Source of the DNA: Acanthosepion esculentum
Taxonomy: Eukaryota > Mollusca > Cephalopoda > Sepiida > Sepiidae
Length of the DNA stretch: 64,000 nucleotides
Reading direction: 5' to 3'
Assembly: GCA_964036315.1 (NCBI GenBank)
Contig: OZ038500.1
Coordinates: 62,760,102 to 62,824,101, forward strand
Positions 1 to 11,290 of this stretch are shown here, piece by piece (the stretch's first letter is position 1; every line of letters begins with the position of its first letter). Below the pieces are notes generated by a model, which saw nothing but the letters and a program-made list of their open reading frames with translations, did no database searches and was not told where the DNA came from. Both the position numbers and the translations under genes were made by a program.

Positions 1-1240
1 ATATTTTTTATTTTTTATTAAATGGAATTTTTGCTATAGATATTAAAATGCCTAGACATTGTACTCTATGTTTTTATTTTATTTTTTTGCATAGCATTTT
101 AGCCGGACTATTCTCTAAACATCTTTATGATAAAATTGTCCAATGCACTTTCAGCAAAAGAAAACTGGAGAAGGCACTGGCTGAAAAAAGCAAAATAACT
201 ACAAGCAAAAGATTGTATATTAATAACAATCGGTGTCTTGGACAACAAAATAAAGGTATTGTCAGTCTTTAACACCTGAAATTTCACATGTCAAATGTGG
301 TGGGAGGAGAATATAACATTATTTAGCAAACATGGATTTTCATGCCTGCAAAAAAACAATGTCAAAATGATGATTCCCCCCCCAATGACAAAAACATTGT
401 TGAAGAGTGAAAGTAATTAAAATAAAATCTGTGTCATGGGAGGAAAACTGTTTTTTGGCACTCTGTTGTGTCTTCTTTTCTGCAGACACAAAAGTCCATG
501 TCTGTCCATTATTTTATTTATGACGCTTAATTTAATATTTGACCCATAAAATTTAACTTGAAATTGATTTTCTTGTATCTGGATGAAACATGTAAAATGT
601 GAAAAAACAAATTTCTAACTGTGCCAAATGTGGCCTTTAACAAGCGATTCACTTGAATAGTGCCTCACTATGAGCTTTGTACAAAGCAAGCCATTATCAG
701 TGAATTTCATCTTTGTTGGTTAGCTTTGTTAAAATACCAAAAATGCTTGTTATTGAGTACAAGTTAATATGCTTGTCTCAAACTATTTGCTGGTGTTTGA
801 GCCTCACTGAGTGTCTTACTTTTATTGCATCCTATACTCAGTTGAGTACTTTGATATTTTTAGATGTTCAGTCATTTGTGAAATAGGCTCATTCATAGTT
901 CACTTTTCATGTATAATTTCTTGTTTCCCCACAGTACTAGCTCTACTCAAATTGGCAATCAGTTATCTTTTTATGTATACCAATGTAAGTCTTTTCTTCT
1001 ATTTTTTTCTCTCCCTTCAGTAGGCATTTGAAAATCGGTTTTATAGCTAATACTTTTTCCTCAATGTTTTGGTAATTTTAAAGTCAGGATCCAAGAGAGC
1101 AACTCAAATTTTGACCAATATCTCAAAAAAAAAAAATGTATGCATACTTTTACAGTGCATGGCTGAAATCTACTTTCTTTTCAGATTTACACATTAGTAT
1201 TACTAATGTCATCCAGGCTTAGCTTTGAACAAAGTTAATC
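1..1240. other. AT-rich intergenic DNA
   Basis: I see no gene here. The short open frames lack any recognisable domain and have AT-driven composition. Apart from the inverted-repeat element listed separately, there is a weak resemblance near 791-830 to the internal part of the second SINE family (the 'cctcactgagtgtc' stretch). Confidence 0.5.
324..507. mobile_element. Short inverted-repeat element, family E (internally deleted copy)
   Basis: The left end reads gcaaacatggattttcatgc and the right end contains its near reverse complement (aaaagtccatgtctgtcc). The same arms and core recur in longer copies at 10581-11290, 20597-21010 and 28741-29438. This copy keeps mainly the arms and a short core. 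I see no coding sequence. The family behaves like non-autonomous DNA transposons (MITEs); the superfamily is not clear. Confidence 0.55.
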
Positions 1241-1552
1241 TTGATATGCTTCTGGAAATATAAAAATAAAGCTGAAGGTTCAAAGGCAATATCGAAGTGT
1301 TTAATTCAGATCCTCCCACATAGCTTACAATTTCACGACTTAAGCGATAAGTTGGTAGCTGATGGTACTGTTCACATGAACTGTCCTGGAAAACCATGGA
1401 TATCAACAGGCCTTGTGAAGCGAAAAAGGAAATTTTACACAAGTTCAAGAAACCTGTTGATTGCTGCTTGTGATTACACTGTCGTATTGTCAGCAATGTC
1501 TGGATCAGATTTTCAAATTGATGTCCTAATGGACATCAATTTGAAAACATAA
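1241..1552 (+). other. Unidentified open frame, possible exon or transposase relic
   Basis: An open frame of about 103 codons is less AT-driven in composition than its surroundings. An acceptor-like pyrimidine tract ending in AG at 1308-1309 would give an exon starting at 1310. That exon would encode a basic segment (KRKRK near its middle) and end in TAA at 1550-1552. I do not recognise the family; a decayed transposase is as likely as a host exon. The end of the frame runs through the perfect hairpin at 1510-1547, which argues for a repeat origin. Confidence 0.25.
1510..1547. repeat. Perfect 17-bp hairpin with 4-nt loop
   Basis: The left arm TTTTCAAATTGATGTCC is followed by TAAT and then the exact reverse complement. 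Perfect pairing over 17 bp with a four-base loop is unlikely by chance. It could be two element ends fused head-to-head or the tip of a foldback element. I see no associated coding or promoter signal. Confidence 0.9.
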
Positions 1553-1686
1553 TGACAATCTTAAGAGCATTCATTTATAATAATAATACTGCCTTCATAT
1601 GCATCTTTTAAATTAAATATAGTTAGTTCTAGCTGCTTGAATTATTTGTTGAGATAGCTTCAAAAAGTTGATAAATTTTGTTTGTT

Positions 1687-1716
<30 letters not shown>
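1687..1716. repeat. (TG)n-(TA)n microsatellite
   Basis: Compound dinucleotide run, read directly. Comparable runs occur throughout the window, often abutting mobile-element ends. Confidence 0.95.
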
Positions 1717-1718
<2 letters not shown>

Positions 1719-1902
1719 CTCCAGGTAAGATGAGGACAAATGAAGAATATATGAAGACTTAACAGTAACTTACCATTGTCCAAGGAGATACATTGTAGTG
1801 TTGAAACACAATTGCTATTGTGTAGTGTTTTCTTAACGTGTTTTCGTTTTAATCTATAATAAATAAAAATTTTATATAATTATAAAAATAGATAATTTTT
1901 TA

Positions 1903-2010
1903 CTTATGTTGAAATACTGGTTCCCATAAGATCACCAAAGTTAAGCACCATCAAGCCTGGTCAGTATCTATATGGATGACTGCTTGAGAATACCAGGTGT
2001 TGTCGGCTTA
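1903..2010 (+). pseudogene. 5S rRNA pseudogene (5' truncated)
   Basis: The sequence follows animal 5S rRNA from about base 17 to the 3' end. Recognisable blocks, in order, are gttgaaatactggttcc, gatcaccaaagttaagca, gcctggtcagta, tggatgactgcttgagaata and ccaggtgttgtcggct. The first ~16 bases are missing and scattered substitutions (for example in the highly conserved ggttctcgtccgatc region) show that it is not a functional gene. A tRNA-like SINE begins within about three bases of its 3' end. Whether the two moved together as a composite SINE or the SINE inserted beside it cannot be settled from one copy. Confidence 0.85.
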
Positions 2011-2012
2011 GG

Positions 2013-2155
2013 ACTGCAGGTGGTGTAATGGATGATGGCTCAGTATTGTTAATCGGAGAGTGGAGTTCCAATTCCAGTTGGGTTCATTATATGCACTTGA
2101 GCTATGAACTCACCTCTTCTTCCCCAGCTATGCGTTAATGATTTAGTGATAATAA
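2013..2155 (+). mobile_element. tRNA-derived SINE, family A
   Basis: It begins with the family's diagnostic head (gtggtgtaatggatgatggctcag), which matches a tRNA box A region, followed by a degenerate box B (gagttccaattcc). It then has the body segment leading to 'ctcttcttccccagctatg'. The same order is seen in at least ten other copies in this window. It abuts the 5S pseudogene upstream. Confidence 0.8.
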
Positions 2156-2159
2156 TTAA

Positions 2160-3783
2160 TTAAAAAGAAAAAATTTCAATCTAAACATATTTTCTGGTTT
2201 TAAATAACCTGCAAAGGGTTGATAAGCTGTAGAAAACGAATAAATAAATCAGTCAATTTAAATAACTACGTAAATCACTGACATCAGAGTGGTTTAAGCA
2301 ACATGAGTCAAACTATCTTACGCTTACAAATTGAGGAGGGGAGGGGAGAAAATTCTCATTGAAAAGGAAAAAGCCAAGCTGCTAGTCTGACTAGGCAGTT
2401 GTCTCAAATGTCCCCCATTCATACCGTACAAATAAATTCACGAATAAACAAACATATTGGTAACGGTTTGACTTTTCATTTCTTACTGTGGTGTGAATTA
2501 TCACCTTTTGTTTCCTTTTCACAGTTTTTGTGCACATCAATGCGAATGAGAATAGAGGTGCAACATAAGGTTATTTCTCCGGTCGGTGAACTGCTCCAAG
2601 TTAGACGAACTGAAGGTAGTAATCAACGAGAAATATCTGGAATTAGTCAAGAGAAAGGATGTAATTGATATTCTATTGAGATAACGCTCGACTGTATGTT
2701 ACCTTAGTGACTGGGCAAAAATTATACTTGTATGATTAGGAAGTTTTCATTTCTCCACCACATTTGATCAAATATAGCCTCTTTGAATTATCATTTATTC
2801 CTATTTTTACAAAATTCCTTTAATTAAAATAAATAATTCCTGCATGATCATGAAAGGCCACAGAACATTTCTTTGTTGTACTCGGAGGTTAGAATTACAG
2901 AGTTGCCTAAAAACCAGCAGAAGATAGTGGAACAAAATGATAAATCAGTAAGTAATTAACCAGCCGCCTCACTAAGAGTGCCATACACATATATATCAGC
3001 AAAGGACAAAAATTTTTACCCAGTTCCCACAACTACTGTTAGGCTGGCAACACTCGTAGGATTGGAATCCCTGGGACTGGGCCCCTAAACACTAGGAGAA
3101 ACATTTACCTCACTCCCATGCCAGGTTGGTAAATGATAGTTTCATAAACTTAATACTGAAAATTTGAAAGAATATCTTTTTATGCATTAACATATTTTTA
3201 GAACCATTCTCTATCATATCCTACTGTTCATATCTCTAACACTTTCGCCCAAGTCCCTCAACCTCCGACATCTTACTCTCTGGGTTGAGGTGTCTACTCG
3301 GTCTTAACCGAACTTAAGGGAGTGACCGTAGGTCCCCTGAGCATCCATAGATCATTTGACCAGTCCACTGGTTTAATCCTGCTTCCTGTCCATGTGTTTG
3401 GTTTGATCCAGAAAGCAGAAGTGATGTTCATCCATTCACAGTCAACTGAAAATGTAGACATGGCTGGAGAGACTGTGCTAAGAAATTTAGAATGCACCAA
3501 AAAATATATATCTATATATATATATATATATATCTCTGCAGAAAGCCGGACAAACAACTATTCAATGGTTGAATTGTTAATGTCTTTTATATAGCAGAAA
3601 AGAAACAGGTTACAGAAAAGAAAATAATTGACGTAAAAACTCATACACTGGATTCTAAACAGAGAGAGGGTGGGTTGTGATTAGCTTGTTGCGAAATCAT
3701 CTCAAAACGATATACGACTCTTGTGATGGAGAGATAAAGATTTCTGTGCGCAGCTTAAAGTTTATAGTTGCATTCCTCCTCGG
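2160..3783. other. Intergenic DNA without recognisable genes
   Basis: I see no supported gene. A (TA)n run lies at about 3507-3533. Small open frames on both strands at 3294-3594 overlap each other and this microsatellite, and show no domain. Confidence 0.5.
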
Positions 3784-4195
3784 CGGTAGTAACAGTAGTA
3801 GTAATCTTCGTGGTAGCAGAAGTATCAGCACTTATATTAACAGTACATGTTAGCAGGGGTTTTGTTCCAAATCCTGACGTCACTTTCATACTTCTTCAAG
3901 CCTTCAATTCAACTCTGCTCACTTTCAATCTCTGACATCTCTTCACCCAGCTCGACTGTACTCAACGACAGATGAGCCAAATGCAACTCTTTGATTACTG
4001 TAGCTTGATTTCTGTTTCCAGTGGTAGTAATAATAGTAGCAGTCTTAGATTGTTGGAGGAGTAATTTGCTTCTTCGTACTTATATCAACAAAATATGTTA
4101 GCGGGCGTTTGGTTCCAATATCTGACATCACTTCCAGTCTCCGACCTCTCACTACCCAGCTCAACTGCACTCAACGGCAGACGAGCCAACCACTC
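3784..4195. repeat. Diverged tandem dimer, ~200-240 bp unit (possible LTR or satellite relic)
   Basis: Two successive segments share an ordered set of blocks. Each starts with a (GTAGTAA)-like stretch, then 'cttatat(t/c)aaca', 'atgttagc(a/g)gg', 'gttccaa', 'ctgac(g/a)tcact', 'cacccagctc/ctacccagctc' and 'tcaacg(a/g)cag(a/c)tgagccaa'. The first runs about 3784-3978 and the second about 4024-4191. The second is followed by a TATA-like 'tttatatag'. I cannot assign the family. Confidence 0.6.
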
Positions 4196-4555
4196 TGCCA
4201 ACAGATTTCTGTGTGCGTTTATATAGATAAACCTGGCTGATCATAAATCGACCCTTGGCCCTCACACGATTATCACAAATGCTATCTTCAACCCCAAATC
4301 ATGTGAATTTCAAAGTTCCTCATAGCCTTAGTAAGCTCTATTTCAAATTTTAACCAATAAAAATTATCTTGATCATCTTCTATTGTCTTCCTAATGACCC
4401 AATTCCAAATGGGCTAGATCAGATTCCCATCAGTAAACAAAATTGTTCTGATCTAATTTCGCTGTTCAAATCTACTCCAATTTAAAAATAAATAAATGAT
4501 ATGTGTGTGTCTTTGTGTGTGGTTCCCAAACTCTGTTACATATCTATCTTTCAGG

Positions 4556-5095
4556 AGCACTGACATGGTGTAATAGCAAGCTTCTTTTGTTAGATTAGTT
4601 ATGACTCACAAGTTCATTCCTCACTTGGTGCTCCATACTTTCGGCCTTGTGTCACATCTAAGCAAAGGTTAGAAAATTAGGGCACTTCAATATGTAATGC
4701 TTAGCAAGATTGTCTAGATCAATTATGACTGATGAGTTTGATCCTCGTTGAATGTCTCATACCTTTGACCTTGTGCTACATCGAAGCTATGCTTAGGAAA
4801 TTATTTGGACACTTCGATGTGGTGTAATGGTTAGTAAACTTGCTTTACTAGATTATTTACAACTGAATAGTGAGTTCAATTCTCACTGGGTGTCCTATAC
4901 TTTTGGCCTTGTGCCACATCTAAGATAAGGTTAGTAAATCACTATCTTTCTGGACAATTAATTTTATTATTTTTATCACAATGGACAGTTAACTCTTTTT
5001 AAAGTCCAGCCCATCACTGTAGTGAGTTCGAGTTTCATTGAGTGCTCAATACTTATACCCTTGTGCCAAATTGAACTGAGTTTAGAAACATTTAT
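4556..5095 (+). mobile_element. Tandem array of four SINE copies, family B
   Basis: Four copies lie head-to-tail, roughly 4556-4680, 4681-4800, 4801-4935 and 5000-5095, the last truncated at its head. Each copy has a tRNA-like head ('gtgtaat.gttagcaagcttg'), a box-B-like 'gagttcaattctcactggg', then 'cctatacttttggccttgtgccacatctaagct' and 'aggttag.aaatca'. Divergence among copies shows that the array is not very recent. Single copies occur at 28083 and 35322. Confidence 0.8.
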
Positions 5096-7535
5096 CTTTC
5101 AATTCACACACTACTGTTCTTAAAGTAGACAGCAGAAGCTATAATTACAGAATGAAAAGAAATTAGATATTTTTTTTTACTATATATAACACCTTATCAC
5201 ATGGCTGGAATGAAATATTTGAAAGAAAAGGAATGATAAACGTACTTTGTTCTCAGAGTTTTATACTGCTAAGTCACATAAAATTATATACACAGATTTA
5301 CATGTCCTACACAAACTATAACATATGTCTATACCACAAACAGTGTGAAAAAGAGACAAAAAGATAGGGTTTTGTAATAATTCCTAATTGGAGTTGATGG
5401 AGATTCTAGTGTGTTTCTGGAGAAGACATATTTAGGATTCCAGATTCGAATAGGTTGCATTTATCTTCTCTGTCACAAGCGAGGACATTCTGCAAACAGG
5501 AAATGGCGGGCAATGGGTTTTTCTCACATTGAGAACTGGAGATAGTTTCTATATCTGGTATATTACCAAAGGAAAACAGCACCATGGGCCTGTGTACTGG
5601 CCCAAATGAAAGCAACTGTTCGATTTGACTCCTGGAAGCTGACTGACTACTTTTGTCACTCTATGAAGTGACCGTTACATGACCCATGTGACATTATCTC
5701 AACCAATGGGAGATGATCGCCTTTTGTATCCCTAAAAGGAGGATCACAAAGCAGTAAAAAAAATGTTTATATTGCCTTAAATAAAATTGAAGGGAAACGT
5801 ACATCAGAGGTAAGAGGCAACATACCACAAGATGTGTCTTGTGGTCAGTTAAGTGCCATATGCAACACACACTTGGGTGATCATGTCTCGAGTGGATTGA
5901 GAAGAAAATTAAAAACCAAATGTGTTAAAAATTATGTTTTAAAATAATAAAATCAAATCAAACAGTTCCAAGGAGAACTGAACCCAAAATTAACTAAATT
6001 TCAGTAAGAGTGAGCAAAACCAAAACCACCAATCTTTCCCCACTTCCCACCAATAAGAAGGAGACAATATATCATCGGAGATGTTGATCCTGGGAAAATA
6101 GTAAACACGTTTCCAATACCTTATTGGTAAAGAAAACAGGTGGTCCCAAAATAACAGCTAAAATGTTCTGGACAAAAACCCTGGAAAACATCTGGTTTGT
6201 GTAGAGGGGTTGTATCAGCCACCCAGAAAAAATATCCCTACAAAAATAAAGATTAGTGCCTAAGATTGGGGACGGATTCATTTATTTTAATTTGTGACAT
6301 TTGTCAAAAATATTTTTATAGCTGTCCAAGAAACACATAAATAGAGAAAGATAATTTTTTTATTATTAAAGATATTGGGAATATATTTCTTTCCCACCCA
6401 TGAGAACTGTGGATGAACAAAACAACTCTTGAGATTGGTTCCGATTATCTTAGAATATGGTAAAGTCCCTGGCTTGGAAAATCACCTAAAACAGACAAAC
6501 TGATAAAGAAAGATTAATTACTGGAAACTCCCTTTTCACCTTGATCACAAAGACAGTTGTCATCAGCCTTTGGAAATGGGCTGAGGTTGGATGCTGAGAA
6601 GGGTGAGAGATTACCACCACCTATCTGGAACAATGGTATAAGATGTGAAGGGAGTTAGAGCTAAAGGGGGTGCGGCTTGATTCCTCTGACCACTCTAACC
6701 CCCTAAATTTGGGAAATTAGTTGAGTAAACATATTGTGAAAATATATTTTAGAAAAAGGTTGATGCTAAGGGTGGGAGATAACTGAACCCCAGATCTTGG
6801 TCAACCCCACACCTCCTAGACGCAGGTTTCCATATAAGATGGAGGTCTGGACAACTTAGAGTCCCCACAGTACTGCTACTGGAATCCATATTGTTCACTG
6901 AGACTGTCTGACCAAGACCTTGTACCAGCCCTGAAGACTAGAACTTAGAAATTTAAAATATTACTAACACAGGCTATAAACTCCAAAAGGGGTCTCCTAT
7001 TGTCATTTGATTATAACAGTAAGTGGGAAGGGTTAAAACCAGTGTATAAAACAAATCATATAAACCAAATCGTTGTTACATTTTTAACCAGAGTTAATTC
7101 TTTATTCCAAAGGATTCTTTTTTGTGTAGCTCCAAGCTGTCGACCTGTTCTTCACTCCAGTTTACTTCATCAGCAATCTAGTAAACATGAAACCTACGAA
7201 TTGTTTAATGGTCACCAAGGAGGGGAGGGGGCAGGTAAGGGTACAATTTTTTTACTTTAAAAAATTCCAGCATTCAAAAATTTCTTAAACACACACCGCA
7301 AGAAATTTTTGTTTGTATAAGCAAAAAGTAGGTGGCAGGTGAGATCAGGTAGGGGAGGGTGTACTAATATATATTAGGATATATTAAAATTTCACAAAGT
7401 TGTCCACACCTGTATCCTATTACTGCATTCTTATATTTCCAGCCAATTTCAATTATTGTAAATAAGTTAGTTTTTCCAACAATTTATGCAACTCTATTTG
7501 GATTTGGCAACTTTTTCTTTATATATCACTTAATT
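5096..7535. other. Intergenic DNA, mostly unclassified
   Basis: I find no gene with a recognisable domain. About 5825-5895 resembles the 3' tail of SINE family A in reverse orientation ('gtgccatatgcaacacacacttgggtgatcatgt'). The rest, including the more GC-rich stretch at 6430-6980, I could not classify. Confidence 0.5.
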
Positions 7536-7544
7536 TACTCAAGA

Positions 7545-8112
7545 CAGTTTAAATATCTAGGAAGTGTTATAACAGAGGCTGGAAAATTCAACACTGAAAT
7601 CTGAAAGTGCATCGGATTAGAGAAAGATGCTTTTCAAAAGCTAAATAAAGTATTAAGAAACAGGAAAATTTCATTAGAAACAAAAAAATAAAAAATGATC
7701 TCTGAATTGCTATGTAATATCAATCTTTTTGTATAGAAGTGAATGCTGGACAATCTCACCACAGATGAAGAAACAAAGGACAACAGAAATGTGGTTCTAT
7801 AGAAGGATATTGAGAATTGCATGGATGGAACAAGTAAGTCTTAAAGAAAATGATAACAAAAAGAATCAGAGCTGAAATTTATTGGACACATAGTGAGGTA
7901 GCAGGGCTTGGAAAACAATTCTCACGGGGCATATCAAAAGTAAGAGAGATAGAAGGCAATCTACCTGACAAGTTTTTGTGAATGGATAGCAGAACAGGGT
8001 GTGGGAGGCTTGGAAAAGGGAGAAATACTGCTAAGGACTATGAGGGATAGGAAGTTGTGGAGAGCAATGATTGCCCATGTACTGGAGAGACATGGCACAT
8101 AGAAGAAAAATT
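7545..8112 (+). mobile_element. LINE fragment, C-terminal end of reverse transcriptase ORF (decayed)
   Basis: With frameshifts, the translation reads through typical LINE C-terminal blocks: YLGSVITEAGKF, a segment like LNKVLRNRKISLETK, LYRSECWTISPQMKK, EMWFYRRMLRIAWMEQV, then FLGHIMR, GKRGRGRQRITYL and WRAMIAHVLERHGT. These follow the order expected downstream of the RT catalytic core. Stops and frameshifts make it non-functional. Smaller pieces of the same family are at 8575-8860 and 15838-15915. Confidence 0.75.
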
Positions 8113-8154
8113 CACAGATTGCCTCAACAAGTGGAGGGTTAGTTACAAGGGTTT

Positions 8155-8475
8155 AGAAAGAAAAAAAATTAATCATTTTCAAAATCAACCAGCATTTTTT
8201 TTTTTTCTTAAAAAAAGTTGAAGGGAAAGAAAAAAAATGAAAATCAAATTCCTTTCTCATTTTGTCATACAGAATCATTTCCAAGGTCACAGAACAAGGA
8301 AAATATCCACAAATGTCGTCATTTTTAAAGTACAAATAAAAAGAAAAAAGGGTGACAGAAAGATAAAAAAATAAAAAAGAAAAGAGAATTACAAAAAAAT
8401 AAGAGAATAAAAGAAAAGGAGAATGAAAAAAAATGAAAAATAAAAAAAGATAAAAAAAAAGAAACAGTTCTTAGA
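8155..8475. repeat. Strand-asymmetric A/G-rich low-complexity tract
   Basis: About 300 bases of mostly AAAAG/AAAAT words on the plus strand. No gene is seen. It may be a degraded poly(A)-rich insertion between the two LINE fragments. Confidence 0.7.
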
Positions 8476-8574
8476 TTTTTTTTGTGGGTAGGTAGGTGGG
8501 GCACATTATAGACAAGAATAAAGCAGGAATGTAAATTCAACCGAGTTGTGTAATATCAAATGATAGAAAGCATG

Positions 8575-8860
8575 ACACAGAAATTCAAAGGTAGAGACCT
8601 GGTAAAAATGCTTTTCAGAAATTGAGCAAAGTATTAAATAAAAATGTTTTTTTAAGCTAAAAAAAAAAAAAAAAAAAAAAAAGGCCCTGGATTGCTATGG
8701 CAATGACAATTGGATAATTTCATCACATATGAAAACAAAGACTTGACACAGCAGATCTTGCTCTACTGATGAATATTTAGAATACTATGGACAAATCATT
8801 TGACAAATGAGGAAGTCTGAAGGAGAATACAAGCTATAAGGAAACCCAATAATGATCAAA
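8575..8860 (+). mobile_element. LINE fragment, same family as 7545-8112
   Basis: Words shared with the previous fragment occur in the same order: 'aaaaatgcttttcagaaattgagcaaagtatta', then after a poly(A) run 'ggccctggattgctatg', 'ttggataatttcatcaca', 'aatatttagaatactatggacaaatcatt'. It is more diverged and interrupted by an A21 run at about 8660-8682. Confidence 0.6.
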
Positions 8861-8871
8861 ACGATGATATA

Positions 8872-8967
8872 CAGGGTGCAACAGAAATATTTCCCACATA
8901 GTGGCAAAGGTACTTTCATCTAGCTAATGTCTTACTATTGTGTGGAAGGTATTTCTGCCACACTCTG
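8872..8967. mobile_element. MITE, TIR CAGGGTGYRRCAGAAATA
   Basis: A 96-bp element preceded by TA starts CAGGGTGCAACAGAAATA and ends with its near reverse complement (TATTTCTGCCACACTCTG). Most of its length is palindromic ('cccacatagtgg' against 'ctattgtgtgga'). A second copy is at 22347. The left TA and the size suggest a Tc1/mariner-group non-autonomous element. Confidence 0.75.
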
Positions 8968-9206
8968 GATAATAATAAAAGTAATTGCTTCTTCCTCTGA
9001 GAGAAAATTTTATATTACCAGTTCCCCAACCCAATATTGTATGTAAACAACAATAGCTCATTTAATCAAGGTCCAACTAGTTAGGGGATTAAAAAACAAG
9101 TAGATGCTGAGAGATCAAAGATCAATACACAGATTAAGCCAGTGTCTTTCACAAATGCACTTGATTGAGGTCAAAGGGGCAAATCTTTCTTTATGAAAAA
9201 GCTTGT

Positions 9207-9610
9207 AGATGTGCAAGTGGTGTAATGGATAGTGGCCCAGAATGAGAAATTGATGATTCAAGTTCGAATTAATTAATGAAATTAAGTATTTAAGGAGACA
9301 ATATGAGGATATCATTTATTAAATATAATGGATGTATTAAAAAAGAAAAAAAAAAAAAAAATCAATCCCTTTAGCAAAAGTGGATGTGTAGCAGTTAGTG
9401 GCTTGGAATAAGAAATCAGACAACCAACTTTGAATTCCAGTAGCAAATACCCTTGAGAAAAGGAATGAATCCATCTCTTCCTTCAGCTATGGGTTAAATA
9501 GTAGGACTTGCACCTGGAAAAATTATCTCCAGTCATTGTTGATGCAATATTCCCTGCAAAAAATTACTCTTACGTGTGTTTTGGCTTTAAATAACACACA
9601 AGTGGTTGGT
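9207..9610 (+). mobile_element. Two SINE family A copies, truncated then fuller
   Basis: The first (about 9207-9285) keeps only the tRNA-like head with box B 'caagttcgaatt'. The second (about 9375-9610) runs from 'gtgtagcagttagtggcttgg' through 'cccttgagaaaaggaatgaatccatctcttcc' and 'agctatgggttaaatagtagga'. An A-rich tract separates them. Confidence 0.7.
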
Positions 9611-10095
9611 AAACTAAAAATAAAAATTAATCATGAAAAGTTTTAAATTGTCTCGTTCTTTAGTGGGCGGAACAGAAAATCAATAAAAATATTAGTGATT
9701 GATTTTAATATTATTTAATGTAAATAAAAACTAGAGAATTGGTGTTGTCTAAGTGGCAAATTAGTGAATTTCTTTATTACATATTTACCTGGAAAATTAA
9801 GATCTTAAACAAGTTTCTCCACTATTAGTTATGCTTCTGAAAGTTAATCTCAGGTTACACAATTTTTTTTCTTTTCGTTTTTGATAAATTTGACGCCAAT
9901 AAATTGTAATTGGTCTTTAAACAATTTTGAATTTACTTTTCATTGATAATTTTAGATTTGTTTAGACAATAAACACTGTTCCTGTTGCAAGAATTATAAA
10001 TTTGTTTTGACAATTACATTTTTTTTATAAGCAACTTTGCTCAAATTTGACAAAAATCAGCACTAGCACTGACATCAGCATAGCCTAAGGAACTA

Positions 10096-10180
10096 CAGTG
10101 TAACCCGGATATAAGAGAAACCCGGATATAAGATACTTCTTCTCCGGTCCCGACAACTCTCTTATATCCAAGTTACACTG
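10096..10180. mobile_element. 85-bp MITE with TA target duplication (pogo/Tigger-like)
   Basis: It begins CAGTGTAACCCGGATATAAG and ends with the reverse complement of CAGTGTAACTTGGATATAAG, flanked on both sides by TA (10094-95 and 10181-82). The ~23-bp terminal repeats carry two mismatches. The left arm contains a second 'cccggatataaga' in tandem. The CAGT ends and TA duplication are typical of pogo/Tigger-group Tc1/mariner elements. Confidence 0.85.
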
Positions 10181-10580
10181 TATATCAAATAAAGAAAATA
10201 AATCAAACAAAAAAAGTTACTAAATATGTTATTTTACACTGTCTCCAAAAATTCAATTTAGTTTTGCTACATTGAAATGTACACCAAGCATAAAAAATTT
10301 AAGCAACTATTTAAATAATTTCAGTACTAATTCTTGCAGAAAAAGTAAGTAACCTGGATAATGATAAATATCCAAAGTTACTTAATAAATAAATAAAAAA
10401 AAAAAAAAAAAGAAAAAAAAAAGACAATGACAACAGGGAATTATGTGTTTGAAAGTAAACCATTTGAAATTTATTAAATGACTTCATTTTAGATCTTTTC
10501 TTTTTCATGGTGTGAGGGTCTGCCTTTGGATGACATCAGAATTTTGTTATTACAGTGAAACAAATAAGAGAAATAAAAAA

Positions 10581-11290
10581 TGGCAAACTTGGACCTGTCT
10601 CCCCCCAAAAAAACAAAATAGTGTCAGAAGGACGTTTTTTTGCCATTGACACTGCTATTATTTTAATTACCTTCACTCTGCAGCAATGTTTGGTTTAAAA
10701 AGTGATGATTAGAATTGTAAAAAACAAACAATAAAAGTAAATTTATAGATTTTTTCTTGAGGATTGACAACAAAAATAATAAACACTATTTATTTAATAG
10801 ATTGTTTATTTGTGATCATCTAATTATTGGCAAAACATTGGCTATTTGCCAATTGATTTGAACTTTATAAAATAGTAAATAAGGATTTCCTTGTAATTGG
10901 TTCACATATTTTAATAATTTAGAAACTGTTTATAAATTTATGAATAAAAATTGTTTTCATATTTATTTCTTTATAAATTGGTAAATGATAAATATTACAT
11001 TGTATCAGTTTTAATTGTATTAGTTTTTAGAATGTAAATATAAAATTATTCTTGTAAATCTAATAAAGTGTTTAATATTTTTGTTGTAAATTCTCAACAC
11101 CAAAAAAAAAAAAATTATAAATTAACTTTCATCATATGTTTAGGTTTTATTACAATTCTAATCATTGCTTTTTAAAACAAACATTGCCAGGGAGTGAAGA
11201 TAGTTAAAATAAGTGTCAATAAAAAAAAAAAACATTTATACATGCTTTTTTGTTTTTTTTTGGCAGGCATGAAAGTCCAAGTTTGTTACA
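10581..11290. mobile_element. Long inverted-repeat element, family E (fullest plus-oriented copy)
   Basis: The left end 'tggcaaacttggacc' is mirrored by 'gtccaagtttgtta' at the right end. The inverted arms extend inward through 'accttcactctgcagcaatg' / 'cattgccagggagtgaagat' and 'gatgattagaattgta' / 'caattctaatcattgc', so each arm is over 150 bp. The AT-rich core is also roughly palindromic and contains no ORF. A non-autonomous foldback-type DNA element. Confidence 0.8.

Noticed and set aside
9207..9285. Functional tRNA gene
   Set aside because: The box A/box B-like signals belong to SINE heads; no cloverleaf with a paired acceptor stem can be drawn.
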